From Candidatus Sungiibacteriota bacterium (GTDB taxonomy: Bacteria > Patescibacteria > Paceibacteria > Sungbacterales > SURF-37): 24,566 nucleotides of DNA. This document shows, in pieces, positions 4,974 through 11,950 of this stretch (its first letter is position 1; every line of letters begins with the position of its first letter). The notes beneath the pieces were generated by a model. The model was given only the letters and a program-made list of their open reading frames with translations. It was not told where the DNA came from and made no database searches. The DNA is taken from assembly GCA_016186145.1 (NCBI GenBank), contig JACPMF010000018.1, positions 1 to 24,566 on the forward strand, in the 5' to 3' direction. A program made the position numbers and the translations under genes.

Positions 4974-5861
4974 ATGGACGAGGCGGAGAAACTAAAATTG
5001 AGACGCGAAGAACTTCAAAAACAACTCTCTGATCCGGAGATTTTAAAAGATCCCAAAAGAGTAAAGGAGTTGAGCATTGAATACGGCCGAGTAGAAAAAG
5101 AGCTTGCGGGCAAAAAGGGAAACGAAACAAACGGCATCTCTCATCAAAAGGTTATTATGGAAATCCGAGCCGGCGCCGGTGGCAACGAGGCATCGCTTTT
5201 CGCAGGAGAGCTTTTTCGCATGTACAACTCGTTTATTAAAAAACAGCAATGGGAAGTTGCGCTGATTGACTCTTCGCCAACCACGCTTGGCGGATTTAAA
5301 GAGGTTATTTTCGAAATAAGCGGAAACGGGGCATACGACAAGCTCAAAAATGAATCGGGAGTGCATCGAGTCCAGCGAATTCCCGAGACGGAAAAAAGCG
5401 GCCGCATACATACCTCAACCGCATCGGTTGCCGTGCTTCCCGAAGCAAAAGAGGAAGATATTGAAATAAAACCGCAGGACATAAAAATTGAGTTTTTCCG
5501 CTCTTCAGGACCCGGCGGGCAAAACGTAAATAAAGTTGAAACGGGTGTCCGCCTCATACACCTCCCGACCGGACTTGTCGTATCCTCGCAGGAATCCCGT
5601 TCCCAGCAAAAAAACCGCGAACATGCCATGACGGTTTTGCGAACAAAACTTGCCGAGGCTAAACGCCTTGCCGAAGAGGCAAAAATCGCAAAAGAACGAA
5701 AACAGCAAATCGGCACCGCAGAGCGAGTTGAGAAAATTCGTACTTACAACTTCCCGCAAGACCGGGTTACGGATCATCGCATCAAGAAATCATGGCATAA
5801 CATCCAATCCGTCATGGAAGGCAACCTCGACTCAATTGTTGAGTGCTTTTCAAAATCTTGA
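4974..5861 (+). CDS. prfA: Peptide chain release factor 1
   Basis: 295 residues, about 65 shorter than typical RF1 (about 360); the loss is in the N-terminal helical domain. The codon-recognition motif PxT (here PET, residues 137-139, in RIPETEKSGRIHTSTAS) marks RF1, which reads UAA and UAG, rather than RF2 (SPF). The catalytic GGQ is at 181-183 within SSGPGGQNVNK. RAGAGGNEA (65-73) is the conserved domain 2 start. The start ATG has no Shine-Dalgarno sequence. The gene ends in TGA, so UGA is a stop here and an RF2 must exist elsewhere. The GGQ methyltransferase gene prmC lies convergently at 8297-9052, separated by a small-gene island. Confidence 0.96.
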   Translation: MDEAEKLKLRREELQKQLSDPEILKDPKRVKELSIEYGRVEKELAGKKGNETNGISHQKVIMEIRAGAGGNEASLFAGELFRMYNSFIKKQQWEVALIDSSPTTLGGFKEVIFEISGNGAYDKLKNESGVHRVQRIPETEKSGRIHTSTASVAVLPEAKEEDIEIKPQDIKIEFFRSSGPGGQNVNKVETGVRLIHLPTGLVVSSQESRSQQKNREHAMTVLRTKLAEAKRLAEEAKIAKERKQQIGTAERVEKIRTYNFPQDRVTDHRIKKSWHNIQSVMEGNLDSIVECFSKS

Positions 5862-5936
5862 TACTGTTATAGTATAGCTATAAAGTACACAGGCTCTTTA
5901 ATATTTTAATATTCCCAACCCCAGAGGAGGCGACCC

Positions 5937-6320
5937 TTGCGATATTATAGTTGGGGCAGGCTCTTTCTAAAGTTGGTCCTGCATCCGAAATCATTCTTTT
6001 CTTTTCTCTTATTGCCGAGAACATACACCTCGCTCGAAGACTGGCTGGAAATCGATAAAATAACATGTGAAATAATGGCAAAAGTTTTTCGGTGTCGTTG
6101 TGCAAATACGCTCTGGGAACAACAGCAGCGAAACATGGTTTATAGAAATTCTGTTGCCAAAGACTTTAAGGACTGGATGAAAAAAATCCGGGCAAACCCT
6201 TCTTTAGGAGAACCCATTGCGGTTGTAGTAGATGAATTTGCTATGCGAAGGAAATGCCACAGAAGGTATCGCCCACCCGGCGCCGGAGTATATTGCTACT
6301 GCGATGAACATAGGCATTAA
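5937..6320 (+). CDS. Cys/His-rich small protein of unknown function
   Basis: 127 residues beginning at a TTG, chosen because a strong Shine-Dalgarno (AGAGGAGG, 6 nt spacing) precedes it. The N-terminal third has a hydrophobic stretch (FLKLVLHPKSFFSFLLL). The middle is acidic/helical. The C-terminus carries clustered Cys and His (RRKCHRRYRP...VYCYCDEHRH), which could bind a metal. I do not recognise it. It is the first gene of the island between prfA and prmC and has its own terminator 10 nt after the stop. The start region can be folded by CCCAAC (5914-5919) pairing with GTTGGG (5950-5955), with both the Shine-Dalgarno and the TTG in the loop. CAGGCTCTTT occurs at 5890 and again at 5957. Confidence 0.6.
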   Translation: MRYYSWGRLFLKLVLHPKSFFSFLLLPRTYTSLEDWLEIDKITCEIMAKVFRCRCANTLWEQQQRNMVYRNSVAKDFKDWMKKIRANPSLGEPIAVVVDEFAMRRKCHRRYRPPGAGVYCYCDEHRH

Positions 6321-6329
6321 AAACAGCAA

Positions 6330-6357
6330 CCCATCAAAATTCTGATGGGATTTTTTA
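6330..6357 (+). terminator. Terminator after the 5937-6320 gene
   Basis: CCCATCA/TGATGGG stem (6330-6349) with a 6-nt loop, followed by ATTTTTT. Confidence 0.85.
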
Positions 6358-6388
6358 TCTATACTACCGCCGGATTTACCGAAATATT

Positions 6389-6446
6389 GAAAATGTCATG
6401 CAAACGATACAGAACCTTGACAGATATCATACTTTCATGCCATACT
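6389..6446 (+). promoter_or_regulatory. Promoter of the 6494-6703 gene with upstream 14-bp motif
   Basis: TTGACA (6417-6422) and CATACT (6441-6446), spacing 18. The motif GAAAATGTCATGCA (6389-6402) just upstream is repeated exactly at 7099-7112, upstream of another TTGACA box. Confidence 0.5.
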
Positions 6447-6493
6447 GCAATCAGTTTCCTGGTTCCCAATCAGCCCTTGAAAGGGGGTGTGCC

Positions 6494-6703
6494 ATGTGCA
6501 AAAGAAGTCTTAAGTGGACTACCTTGGATGACCTGCGACCTGGCGCCTTATTCGTTACCAGAGACGGAGTCAAAGCCGTAAAGTCCAAGTACAAGTACGG
6601 TGACGGCTCTACGCAATGGGAATGCATTCTCTTGGCTAGCGGCGAGTTCGCCCACTTTCCAGAAAAGAATCAAACCCAGGTGCGTCAAATCATCGTTCGG
6701 TAG
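6494..6703 (+). CDS. Small conserved-looking protein of unknown function (69 aa)
   Basis: The ATG at 6494 is selected because AGGGGGT precedes it by about 7 nt. The frame is open upstream, but that part overlaps the promoter. The protein begins MCKRSLKWTTLDDLRPGALF. The segment GALFVTRDG-VKAVKSKYKYGDG then WECILLASGEFAHFP reads as four or five alternating strands, compatible with a small beta-barrel or SH3-like fold. A similar pattern seems familiar from Patescibacteria, but I cannot name it. The gene has its own promoter and GC-rich terminator, and the single-gene layout is shared with its neighbours. Confidence 0.65.
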   Translation: MCKRSLKWTTLDDLRPGALFVTRDGVKAVKSKYKYGDGSTQWECILLASGEFAHFPEKNQTQVRQIIVR

Positions 6704-6713
6704 TCTCGCCTTT

Positions 6714-6741
6714 GGGCCGCAATCGCGGCCCTTCTTTATTT
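6714..6741 (+). terminator. Terminator after the 6494-6703 gene
   Basis: GGGCCGC/GCGGCCC stem (6714-6731), AATC loop, followed by TTCTTTATTT. Confidence 0.85.
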
Positions 6742-6782
6742 CCCAGACACCTTTACCGCTTATTGACTATCCCACAGGAAAT

Positions 6783-6811
6783 TTGACATATTCGCTGTTA
6801 TAGATTATACT
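6783..6811 (+). promoter_or_regulatory. Promoter of the 6844-7035 gene
   Basis: TTGACA (6783-6788), exactly 17 bp, TATACT (6806-6811). The leader to the ATG is about 26 nt and includes AAGGAG. Confidence 0.85.
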
Positions 6812-6843
6812 ATCCGTAGAATTTATTTAGAAAGGAGCATGTC

Positions 6844-7035
6844 ATGACACAGCGAGACTTTCTAGAATCTGTTGAGCCTGGCGGGCCTCCATACGGTGTA
6901 ATGTATGGATCCTCATTCAAGCTTGAAGATTTCATAGCAAAAACCACTAATCTTCTTGCGCAGAATCCCGACCTGAAAGTGTTGATGAAAAGTGGGGATA
7001 TCGTAGAGGGCCTACAAAAGCATAGTCGTCCATGA
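6844..7035 (+). CDS. Small protein of unknown function (63 aa)
   Basis: 63 residues starting MTQRDFLESVEPGGPPYGVM. The ATG follows AAGGAG at a suitable distance. The first half is Gly/Pro-rich, the second half is helical (LEDFIAKTTNLLAQNPDLKVLM). No domain is recognised. It stands alone between a near-consensus promoter and a hairpin terminator that begins inside the last codons, so it is probably a genuine and well-expressed gene. Confidence 0.65.
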   Translation: MTQRDFLESVEPGGPPYGVMYGSSFKLEDFIAKTTNLLAQNPDLKVLMKSGDIVEGLQKHSRP

Positions 7036-7058
7036 GCCACCTCATGGATCTTTTTTTA
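7029..7058 (+). terminator. Terminator overlapping the end of the 6844-7035 gene
   Basis: TCCATGAG/CTCATGGA perfect 8-bp stem with CCAC loop, followed by TCTTTTTTT. The TGA stop lies in the left arm. Confidence 0.85.
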
Positions 7059-7059
7059 C

Positions 7060-7094
7060 CCTCATTGCCCGTGGCACTCTTATACTTCATCCAC
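7060..7094 (-). pseudogene. SEC-C motif remnant
   Basis: The minus strand ATGAAGTATAAGAGTGCCAC then GGGCAATGAG aligns base by base with the intact KKYKKCHGQ-stop coding sequence at 7825-7850, but with small deletions that break the frame. It has no start or upstream domain. Confidence 0.5.
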
Positions 7095-7098
7095 TAAA

Positions 7099-7147
7099 GA
7101 AAATGTCATGCAGGAAAATTGACACAAACACTTCGGTTATTTACCAT
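7099..7147 (+). promoter_or_regulatory. Promoter of the HAD-like gene with upstream 14-bp motif
   Basis: GAAAATGTCATGCA (7099-7112), TTGACA (7119-7124), 17 bp, TACCAT (7142-7147). The leader to the ATG at 7182 is about 30 nt. Confidence 0.6.
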
Positions 7148-7181
7148 ACAACTAGATCCTGGCAAAACGGAGGGCAACATC

Positions 7182-7790
7182 ATGAAAATCCTCTTCTGCG
7201 ACTGGAACGGCACCCTATTGGATGATATGCCCATTTGGGATGAAGTGATGCGGAAAACATTTCTTGCATTCGGCGTAGAGCCGCCTACTATAGCTGACTA
7301 TTTCCGAGAACTTGAAAGCGGTGACTATCTTGAAGTGTACCGGAAACGAGGCATCGCTGCATCACGAGATAAACTGAATGCCATATACGAACCCGCATAC
7401 GAAGAGCGGCTGGCCGATGCGATGCTCTTTCCCGAGGTCGCGGCAACACTGCGTCAACTTCACGAAAACGGCGTTCGCCTTGTCCTTGTCACATCGCAAC
7501 AGAATACTCTTGTTGTTCCTCTGCTGAATAAATTTGGCATCGATCACCTATTCGATGAGCGTGCCTTTCATGTTTTTGATAAAAAGTCGGTCATTACAGA
7601 AATTGCTCAACGAAATGGCGTAACTCCAGATCAATGTTCCTTTGTCGGCGATTCACCTTCTGATATTCGACACGCCAAGAAAGCTGGTATTACTGCGATT
7701 GCTTTTCTCGGCGAGCATATTCCAGAAGAACTGCTTATCGATGCAGATCACCATATTCACACATTTGAAGAAATCCTAAATCTGTTCTAG
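7182..7790 (+). CDS. HAD-superfamily hydrolase (phosphoglycolate-phosphatase-like)
   Basis: 202 residues. The ATG at 7182 follows GGAGGG with about 7 nt spacing; an earlier in-frame start has no such site. HAD motif I is DWNGTLLDD (residues 7-15) with the nucleophilic Asp7. The usual second Asp, the general acid/base, is Asn9. Motif II is LVLVTSQ near 107. Motif III is the Lys in FDKKS. Motif IV is GDSPSD near 165. A helical cap domain lies between residues 15 and 85 (inserted after motif I, C1 type). The enzyme probably hydrolyses a small phosphoester, but the D-to-N change leaves its activity uncertain. It stands alone with its own promoter and terminator. Confidence 0.85.
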   Translation: MKILFCDWNGTLLDDMPIWDEVMRKTFLAFGVEPPTIADYFRELESGDYLEVYRKRGIAASRDKLNAIYEPAYEERLADAMLFPEVAATLRQLHENGVRLVLVTSQQNTLVVPLLNKFGIDHLFDERAFHVFDKKSVITEIAQRNGVTPDQCSFVGDSPSDIRHAKKAGITAIAFLGEHIPEELLIDADHHIHTFEEILNLF

Positions 7791-7793
7791 TCC

Positions 7794-7818
7794 AAAGGTC
7801 GCACACGCGACCTTTTTT
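7794..7818 (+). terminator. Terminator after the HAD-like gene
   Basis: AAAGGTCGC/GCGACCTTT stem, ACAC loop, T-run continuing to 7818. Confidence 0.85.
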
Positions 7819-7824
7819 CATCCC

Positions 7825-7884
7825 TCATTGCCCATGACACTTCTTATACTTCTTATCTGATCCGCACTGACAGGCCATTGACAT
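7825..7884 (-). CDS. Minimal SEC-C zinc-motif ORF (19 aa), possibly a remnant
   Basis: The minus strand encodes MSMACQCGSDKKYKKCHGQ followed by TGA. This is a complete SEC-C motif (CxC-x8-CH), the zinc finger found at the C-terminus of SecA, where it contacts SecB and ribosomes, and at the ends of many other proteins. Here it is not attached to any domain: the frame runs back only about 11 codons beyond the ATG to a stop. There is no good ribosome-binding site, and it overlaps the -35 box of the next plus-strand gene. It may be a relic tail of a lost gene. Related relics lie at 7060, 8252 and 12928. Confidence 0.4.
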   Translation of the reverse strand: MSMACQCGSDKKYKKCHGQ

Positions 7885-7905
7885 CCCAGTAAATTCTGCT
7901 AAACT
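7878..7905 (+). promoter_or_regulatory. Promoter of the 7952-8191 gene
   Basis: TTGACA (7878-7883), 16 bp, TAAACT (7900-7905), with a leader of about 40 nt. Confidence 0.65.
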
Positions 7906-7951
7906 CCCCAATAGTAGTTAGTCAGTCCCCCCTAAGAAAGAAGGTGCTGTA

Positions 7952-8191
7952 ATGCCACGGAAAATCAGGGTCGATATCCCATTCGATGCGTTGCCAGGAT
8001 CATGCTACGTCACCGGTCGTGTTCTCAAGGAAGACGGGTACAAGTTCGAACGCCACGGGATAAATCCAGCTGCCTATGTGAAGTTCAAAACCGTTCTTTC
8101 ATTCAAAGAAGAGGCCCTCTCTTCTGTAAGAAATAAACTCCGAGGCAAACGTTACTCAGAAGTGAAAATCACTTCAATCCGATTCGCGTAA
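7952..8191 (+). CDS. Small basic protein of unknown function (79 aa)
   Basis: 79 residues with a start supported by AGAAGGTG a few bases upstream. It is basic and mostly strand/helix (RVLKEDGYKFERHGINP; VRNKLRGKRYSEVKITSIRF). The Lys/Arg content could indicate nucleic-acid binding, but no named domain is visible. It is the last gene of the prfA-prmC island and is convergent with prmC. Its promoter overlaps the opposite-strand SEC-C ORF, so the two were probably brought together by a rearrangement. Confidence 0.65.
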   Translation: MPRKIRVDIPFDALPGSCYVTGRVLKEDGYKFERHGINPAAYVKFKTVLSFKEEALSSVRNKLRGKRYSEVKITSIRFA

Positions 8192-8194
8192 GCG

Positions 8195-8213
8195 GTTAGT
8201 GGGCTAACGTTTT
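8195..8213 (+). terminator. Weak terminator after the 7952-8191 gene
   Basis: GTTAG/CTAAC stem with TGGG loop followed by GTTTTAG. Only five base pairs, so low confidence. Confidence 0.4.
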
Positions 8214-8251
8214 AGCGGCGTTTCAGTCAACCAGTCATGCTACGGAAGGTC

Positions 8252-8296
8252 TTATCCTCCGTGGCATTTTTTGTACTTCTTCCTCTACAAGAAATA
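8252..8296 (-). pseudogene. SEC-C remnant in frame behind prmC
   Basis: Continuing past the prmC TGA in the same frame, the minus strand reads YFL, a TAG, then RKKYKKCHGG and TAA (8252-8254). The KKYKKCHG core is that of a SEC-C motif; the upstream CxC half is not recognisable. The exact frame match suggests prmC, or a gene that shared its 3' end, once carried this tail. Confidence 0.5.
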
Positions 8297-9052
8297 TCAT
8301 GCTGCTCGCGAAATATTCCTAATAATCACATATCGCGGGCGGCCGTACTGATCATTGTGGAATAAAAAATCTTCGTATCCAGAATACAAAAATAATTTTC
8401 TTATTTCTCTTCTCTGTCCGGCGCCGTGTTCCATCCAGATCTCACCGCCCGGTCTCACAAAAGGCTTCGCGTCCTTTAAAAAACGCCGTATTGCCATAAG
8501 GCCGTTCTGACCGCCGTAATACGCAACACGGGGCTCGTATTCTTTAACAGCCAAATCAACGTGATTTCCCGCCCCGACATACGGAGGGTTGGCAAGGATA
8601 ACATCAAAACGGCCTTTTATATTCTTAAAAATATCTGAACGCACAACACAAAATCGCCCGGCCGCGATGCCATTTTTTTTGATATTAATTTTTATTTGTT
8701 CAATAAAACGCGGATTCTTTTCCGCGAATGTTACATGACTATTTGGCAGATGCTTCAAAACCGCGATGCCGATGCAGCCAGAACCCGCAAACACATCAAG
8801 AACGCGCAGGGAACCGCTGCGCGCTTTTAAAGACCGTATCACCTCATTCACCCAGTATTCTGTTTCCGGACGGGGAATAAACGGCTTTAAGGAAAGATCG
8901 ATATGACACCCTAAAAAGGGAACCCGCCCAATTACGTAATCGAGGGGTTCTCCTTTTAAAAGTCGCCGAACATCCTGGGCAACAGAAAACGCATTGTCCA
9001 ATTTGTATTTCTCGCGAAGAAGATGTTCAATCCCCAATTGGTCAGAAATCAT
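8297..9052 (-). CDS. prmC: Peptide chain release factor N5-glutamine methyltransferase (PrmC/HemK)
   Basis: 251 residues. It methylates the glutamine of the GGQ motif in RF1 and RF2 using S-adenosylmethionine, so its substrate partner is the prfA product at 4974-5861. The N-terminal helical substrate domain (residues 1-75) contains GEPLDYVIGRVPFLG. The Rossmann fold has the SAM loop LDVFAGSGCIGIA near residue 88 and the catalytic NPPY motif (VILANPPYVG) near 153, followed by YEPRVAYYGGQNGL. The length is slightly below the typical 275-285. The start lies 13 nt after the stop of the deacylase gene, so the two may be co-transcribed. It is convergent with the small-gene island. Confidence 0.95.
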   Translation of the reverse strand: MISDQLGIEHLLREKYKLDNAFSVAQDVRRLLKGEPLDYVIGRVPFLGCHIDLSLKPFIPRPETEYWVNEVIRSLKARSGSLRVLDVFAGSGCIGIAVLKHLPNSHVTFAEKNPRFIEQIKINIKKNGIAAGRFCVVRSDIFKNIKGRFDVILANPPYVGAGNHVDLAVKEYEPRVAYYGGQNGLMAIRRFLKDAKPFVRPGGEIWMEHGAGQRREIRKLFLYSGYEDFLFHNDQYGRPRYVIIRNISRAA

Positions 9053-9065
9053 GAGTTAACGCTTT

Positions 9066-10637
9066 CTATTTCCTCAACACCTGGCCGCCGGCTGTGTTGG
9101 TTAGTTTCCCGCCGGCGAGCGCAATACGGCCGTTCACCAAAACCCACTCAACCCCCTTTGAAACAAGATGAGGATTCTGATACGTTGCTTGGTCACCAAG
9201 GGTACTCGGATTAAAGACAACAACATCAGCATGGTATTTTTTCTGAATCTTTCCCCGATTCTTAATGCCAATAAGATCCGCGGGAAGAGAAGTAGTCTTT
9301 CTAATCCCCTCTTCCCATGACACCAACCCTTTATCCCTGACGAACCGGTGCAAAAAATGAGTGAATGTTCCAAAAGCGCGGGGATGGGCAAGTTTTCCGC
9401 TCTCTCTGAATTCCTGCGAAACACCCCCGCCATCAGAAGCGACCGCAGAAAACGGGGCCGCAAGCCCAAACGTCATATTCTTGACCGAAAGCGTACGGCC
9501 AAAGATGGCCGCCCGCCCCTCGCTCTCTAAAATAATATCGAGGAACGCTTCCTCACTCGATCTTCCGGAGGATTCGGCTATTTCCTGTATGGTTTTCCCG
9601 TTAATGGCCTAGTTTTCCGAAGAAACAATTATTATCTTCTCAAAACGAAACGTTTCCGGACGGAGATAATCAAGAATTTTTCTCCGCGCATCAGAATCCC
9701 GGAAGCGTTGAAACATTTCCGAAAAACCGCCCTTGCGCGCCCATCCGGGAAGCAACTGATAAAGAAAGGAGCCCGTACGCGCATACGGGAAAATATCGAA
9801 AGAAATCTCGATGCCGTCCTCACGGGCGCGTTCAAGCATTTTAACTGCCTTTGGATAAAACGGCCACGCCATTCGCCCAATCGCCTTCATGTGGCTGATG
9901 ACAATCGGCGCTTTTGTCTCCCGCCCGATAAGAATCGCCTCATTCACCGACGCAAGAAGGTTGCGCGATTCATTCCGAAGGTGGATTTTGCAGACCCCGT
10001 TCTTGCCGGCAACGCTACGAGCCATTGCAATCAATTCTTCAGTAGTCGCTACCTGCTCATGAGAATTTATCAAACTTGCGGAAAAACCGAATGCGCCCTC
10101 CTCAATACCGCTTTCAACAAGATACTGGACCTTGGCAAGTTCTACGGGTGAAAGAGTCCGCACTTCTCCGCCAATGACACCTCGCCGTACAGTATTATGC
10201 CCTACCAGTGTTGCTACGTTTACTCCCAGCGGATGCCTCGTGAGTTCATCCAAAAACTCTCCTACCCCCTGCCAATTCACATTCATAGTGGAGATATCCT
10301 GCCATTTTCCAAGCGCGCGGACAGCTTCCGGCGAGGCTAAAGGTGCGAGCGAAATGCCGCAATTACCAACGACAATAGTCGTTACACCCTGCGTCAGACC
10401 CGCCTGCTGCAATGGTTCTTGAAAAAGAGACCCGTTTGAATCGGAATGGTTAGTGATATCAACAAAACCCGGCGCAACAAACTTTCCCGCCGCAGGTATT
10501 ATCTGTTTTGCTTCCTTCCCGCCAAGCAAACCGATATCCTTGATTATTCCGCCCTCAATGCCGATGTCCGCTTCAAACTTCGGCACTCCCGTGCCGTCGA
10601 TAATCGTGCCGCCGGTTATAAGAACATCGTATGCCAT
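9066..10637 (-). pseudogene. N-acyl-D-amino-acid deacylase-type amidohydrolase, split by one in-frame TAG
   Basis: Two frames, 342 and 180 codons, lie in the same reading frame and are separated only by a TAG at 9609-9611. Together they make a full-length D-aminoacylase-family amidohydrolase (about 520 residues). The N-terminal part shows VLITGGTIIDGTG, APGFVDITNHSD (usual HxH replaced by NH), the metal-binding Cys in VVGNCGIS, KIHLRNES and ISHMKAIG. After the stop come GKTIQEIAESSGRSSEEAFLD-like family sequence, the catalytic VASDGGG, the HPRAFGTF block and the C-terminal ADVVVFNPSTLGD and VLVNGRIAL. The family hydrolyses N-acyl-D-amino acids or D-peptide derivatives. The break is a nonsense mutation, a sequencing error, or readthrough. 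Upstream is a palindromic element; prmC follows after 13 nt. Confidence 0.85.
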
Positions 10638-10692
10638 GATTGTCTAAATTTTAGAGCATAAGTGAATAAAATTTAGTTACAATCATGAGCAT

Positions 10693-10834
10693 CCCCCTCC
10701 AATTTTGCCATTATCTCTTAATAGATGTTGGAAGAAAAATGCGCATGTATAACTTCGCGAAGCGCGTGTGCGAATAGCACACCCTTGCTGGGCGAAGCGC
10801 TTCGCCGAGGCATGTCCCGCAAAATTGGCGGGGG
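10693..10834. repeat. MITE-like palindromic element between mraY and the deacylase gene
   Basis: The terminal arms CCCCCTCCAATTTTGC (10693-10708) and GCAAAATTGGCGGGGG (10819-10834) are inverted repeats with 15/16 matches. Inside are the perfect palindrome GGCGAAGCGCTTCGCC (10791-10806) and hairpin GTGTGC/GCACAC (10766-10782). A minus-strand frame through it (52 codons from about 10838, behind a TATACT box) is translated repeat and not counted as a gene. Confidence 0.65.
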
Positions 10835-10879
10835 GAGCCATAACTCCAGTATAACAAATTTCCCTAAAGAAGTTTAATT

Positions 10880-11950
10880 TCACCTTCCCAACAACGCGAT
10901 AACCATCCCAACTATCGCAAACACAAAGCTAATGACCCAAAATCTCATCGTCACCTTATAGTGCGGCCAGCCGATGGCTTCAAAATGATGATGGATGGGT
11001 GCGATCAAGAAAAGTTTCTTTCCACGGAGCCGCTTTGACGCAAATTGAAGAATTACCGACAAGGCATCAGCCGCGGGAACAAACGCGATGATCGGCAAAA
11101 CAAAAACCGAATCGGTAAGAAACGCGACAACCGTAAGCGTCGTAGTAAGCCCAAGAATGCCAGTTTCTCCCATATAAAACCTCGCGGGCGGGATATTAAA
11201 CCAAAGAAAGGCGAGCAGCGAACCAAGGAGTACGCCGGAGAACGCCGCAAGATCGATTTGATTCTGGAAAAAAGCAATGCCGCCGTATGCGGCAAAAATT
11301 GAAGCGAACACGCCTCCCGCAAGACCGTCGAGGCCGTCAATAACGCTTGTTGAAAACGTGGCGAGCATCGTTACGACAAAAAACGGAATAAACCAAAGTC
11401 CGATATCAATGCTCCCCACAAAAGGTATGAAAAGCGTATGGCTTCCCAACCTGAAAAAAAACCAGTAACCGCCGATAAGCGCAATAGCAAAAACTACAAA
11501 AAATCGCAATCGAAAAGGGAGTCCGCCGGCAATGTATGAGCCGCGGTTGAAAACCTGAAGAATATCGTCACTAAAACCAAGAAGTGAGGCGGCAAGAAGC
11601 GTAAAAAGCGGGAGCCACGTTTGATTGCGGCTCACAAAATTTAACTTATCAAAAAAAACAAAATCAGTAAGATCGGAAAGAAATAAAAAAAGTATGGCAA
11701 CAAATAAAGTCGTGAACCAAATCAAAATTCCGCCCATGCGCGGAACATTCACCTCCCGTTCTTTGTGAAGCTCATTGAAGAGCGGCGTTGCCGACCCGTC
11801 AGGAGACTGGGTTCGCGCAAATTTTCTCCATAATTTATATTTGTAAAGAAAATGCGTAAGAACGGGTGTCAGCGCGATAGCAGTAAAAAAACTCGCCGCC
11901 GCGAGGCCAAACACTTTTGCTACGCTCAAAATTATTTCACTTTCTGGCAT
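10880..11950 (-). CDS. mraY: Phospho-N-acetylmuramoyl-pentapeptide transferase
   Basis: 356 residues, polytopic inner-membrane protein with about ten hydrophobic segments. It transfers phospho-MurNAc-pentapeptide from UDP to undecaprenyl phosphate, making lipid I, the first membrane step of peptidoglycan synthesis. Catalytic landmarks are visible: GFSDDILQ (the Asp pair near 125), NxxDGLDGLAGG (near 200) and the HHHFE motif near the C-terminus (APIHHHFEAIGWPHYKV). The long RMGGILIW-containing cytoplasmic loop after the first helix matches the family. The ATG overlaps the end of the carboxypeptidase gene by 14 nt, so the two wall genes are coupled. No other mur genes are adjacent, unlike the classical dcw cluster. 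Confidence 0.95.
   Translation of the reverse strand: MPESEIILSVAKVFGLAAASFFTAIALTPVLTHFLYKYKLWRKFARTQSPDGSATPLFNELHKEREVNVPRMGGILIWFTTLFVAILFLFLSDLTDFVFFDKLNFVSRNQTWLPLFTLLAASLLGFSDDILQVFNRGSYIAGGLPFRLRFFVVFAIALIGGYWFFFRLGSHTLFIPFVGSIDIGLWFIPFFVVTMLATFSTSVIDGLDGLAGGVFASIFAAYGGIAFFQNQIDLAAFSGVLLGSLLAFLWFNIPPARFYMGETGILGLTTTLTVVAFLTDSVFVLPIIAFVPAADALSVILQFASKRLRGKKLFLIAPIHHHFEAIGWPHYKVTMRFWVISFVFAIVGMVIALLGR

Noticed and set aside
5861..5863. UGA as a sense codon (code 25)
   Set aside because: prfA, prmC and scpA end sensibly at TGA, and reading through gives unrelated sequence.
10683..10883. Small minus-strand protein starting near 10838 with a TATACT box upstream
   Set aside because: The frame runs entirely through inverted repeats and palindromes; it is translated repeat sequence.
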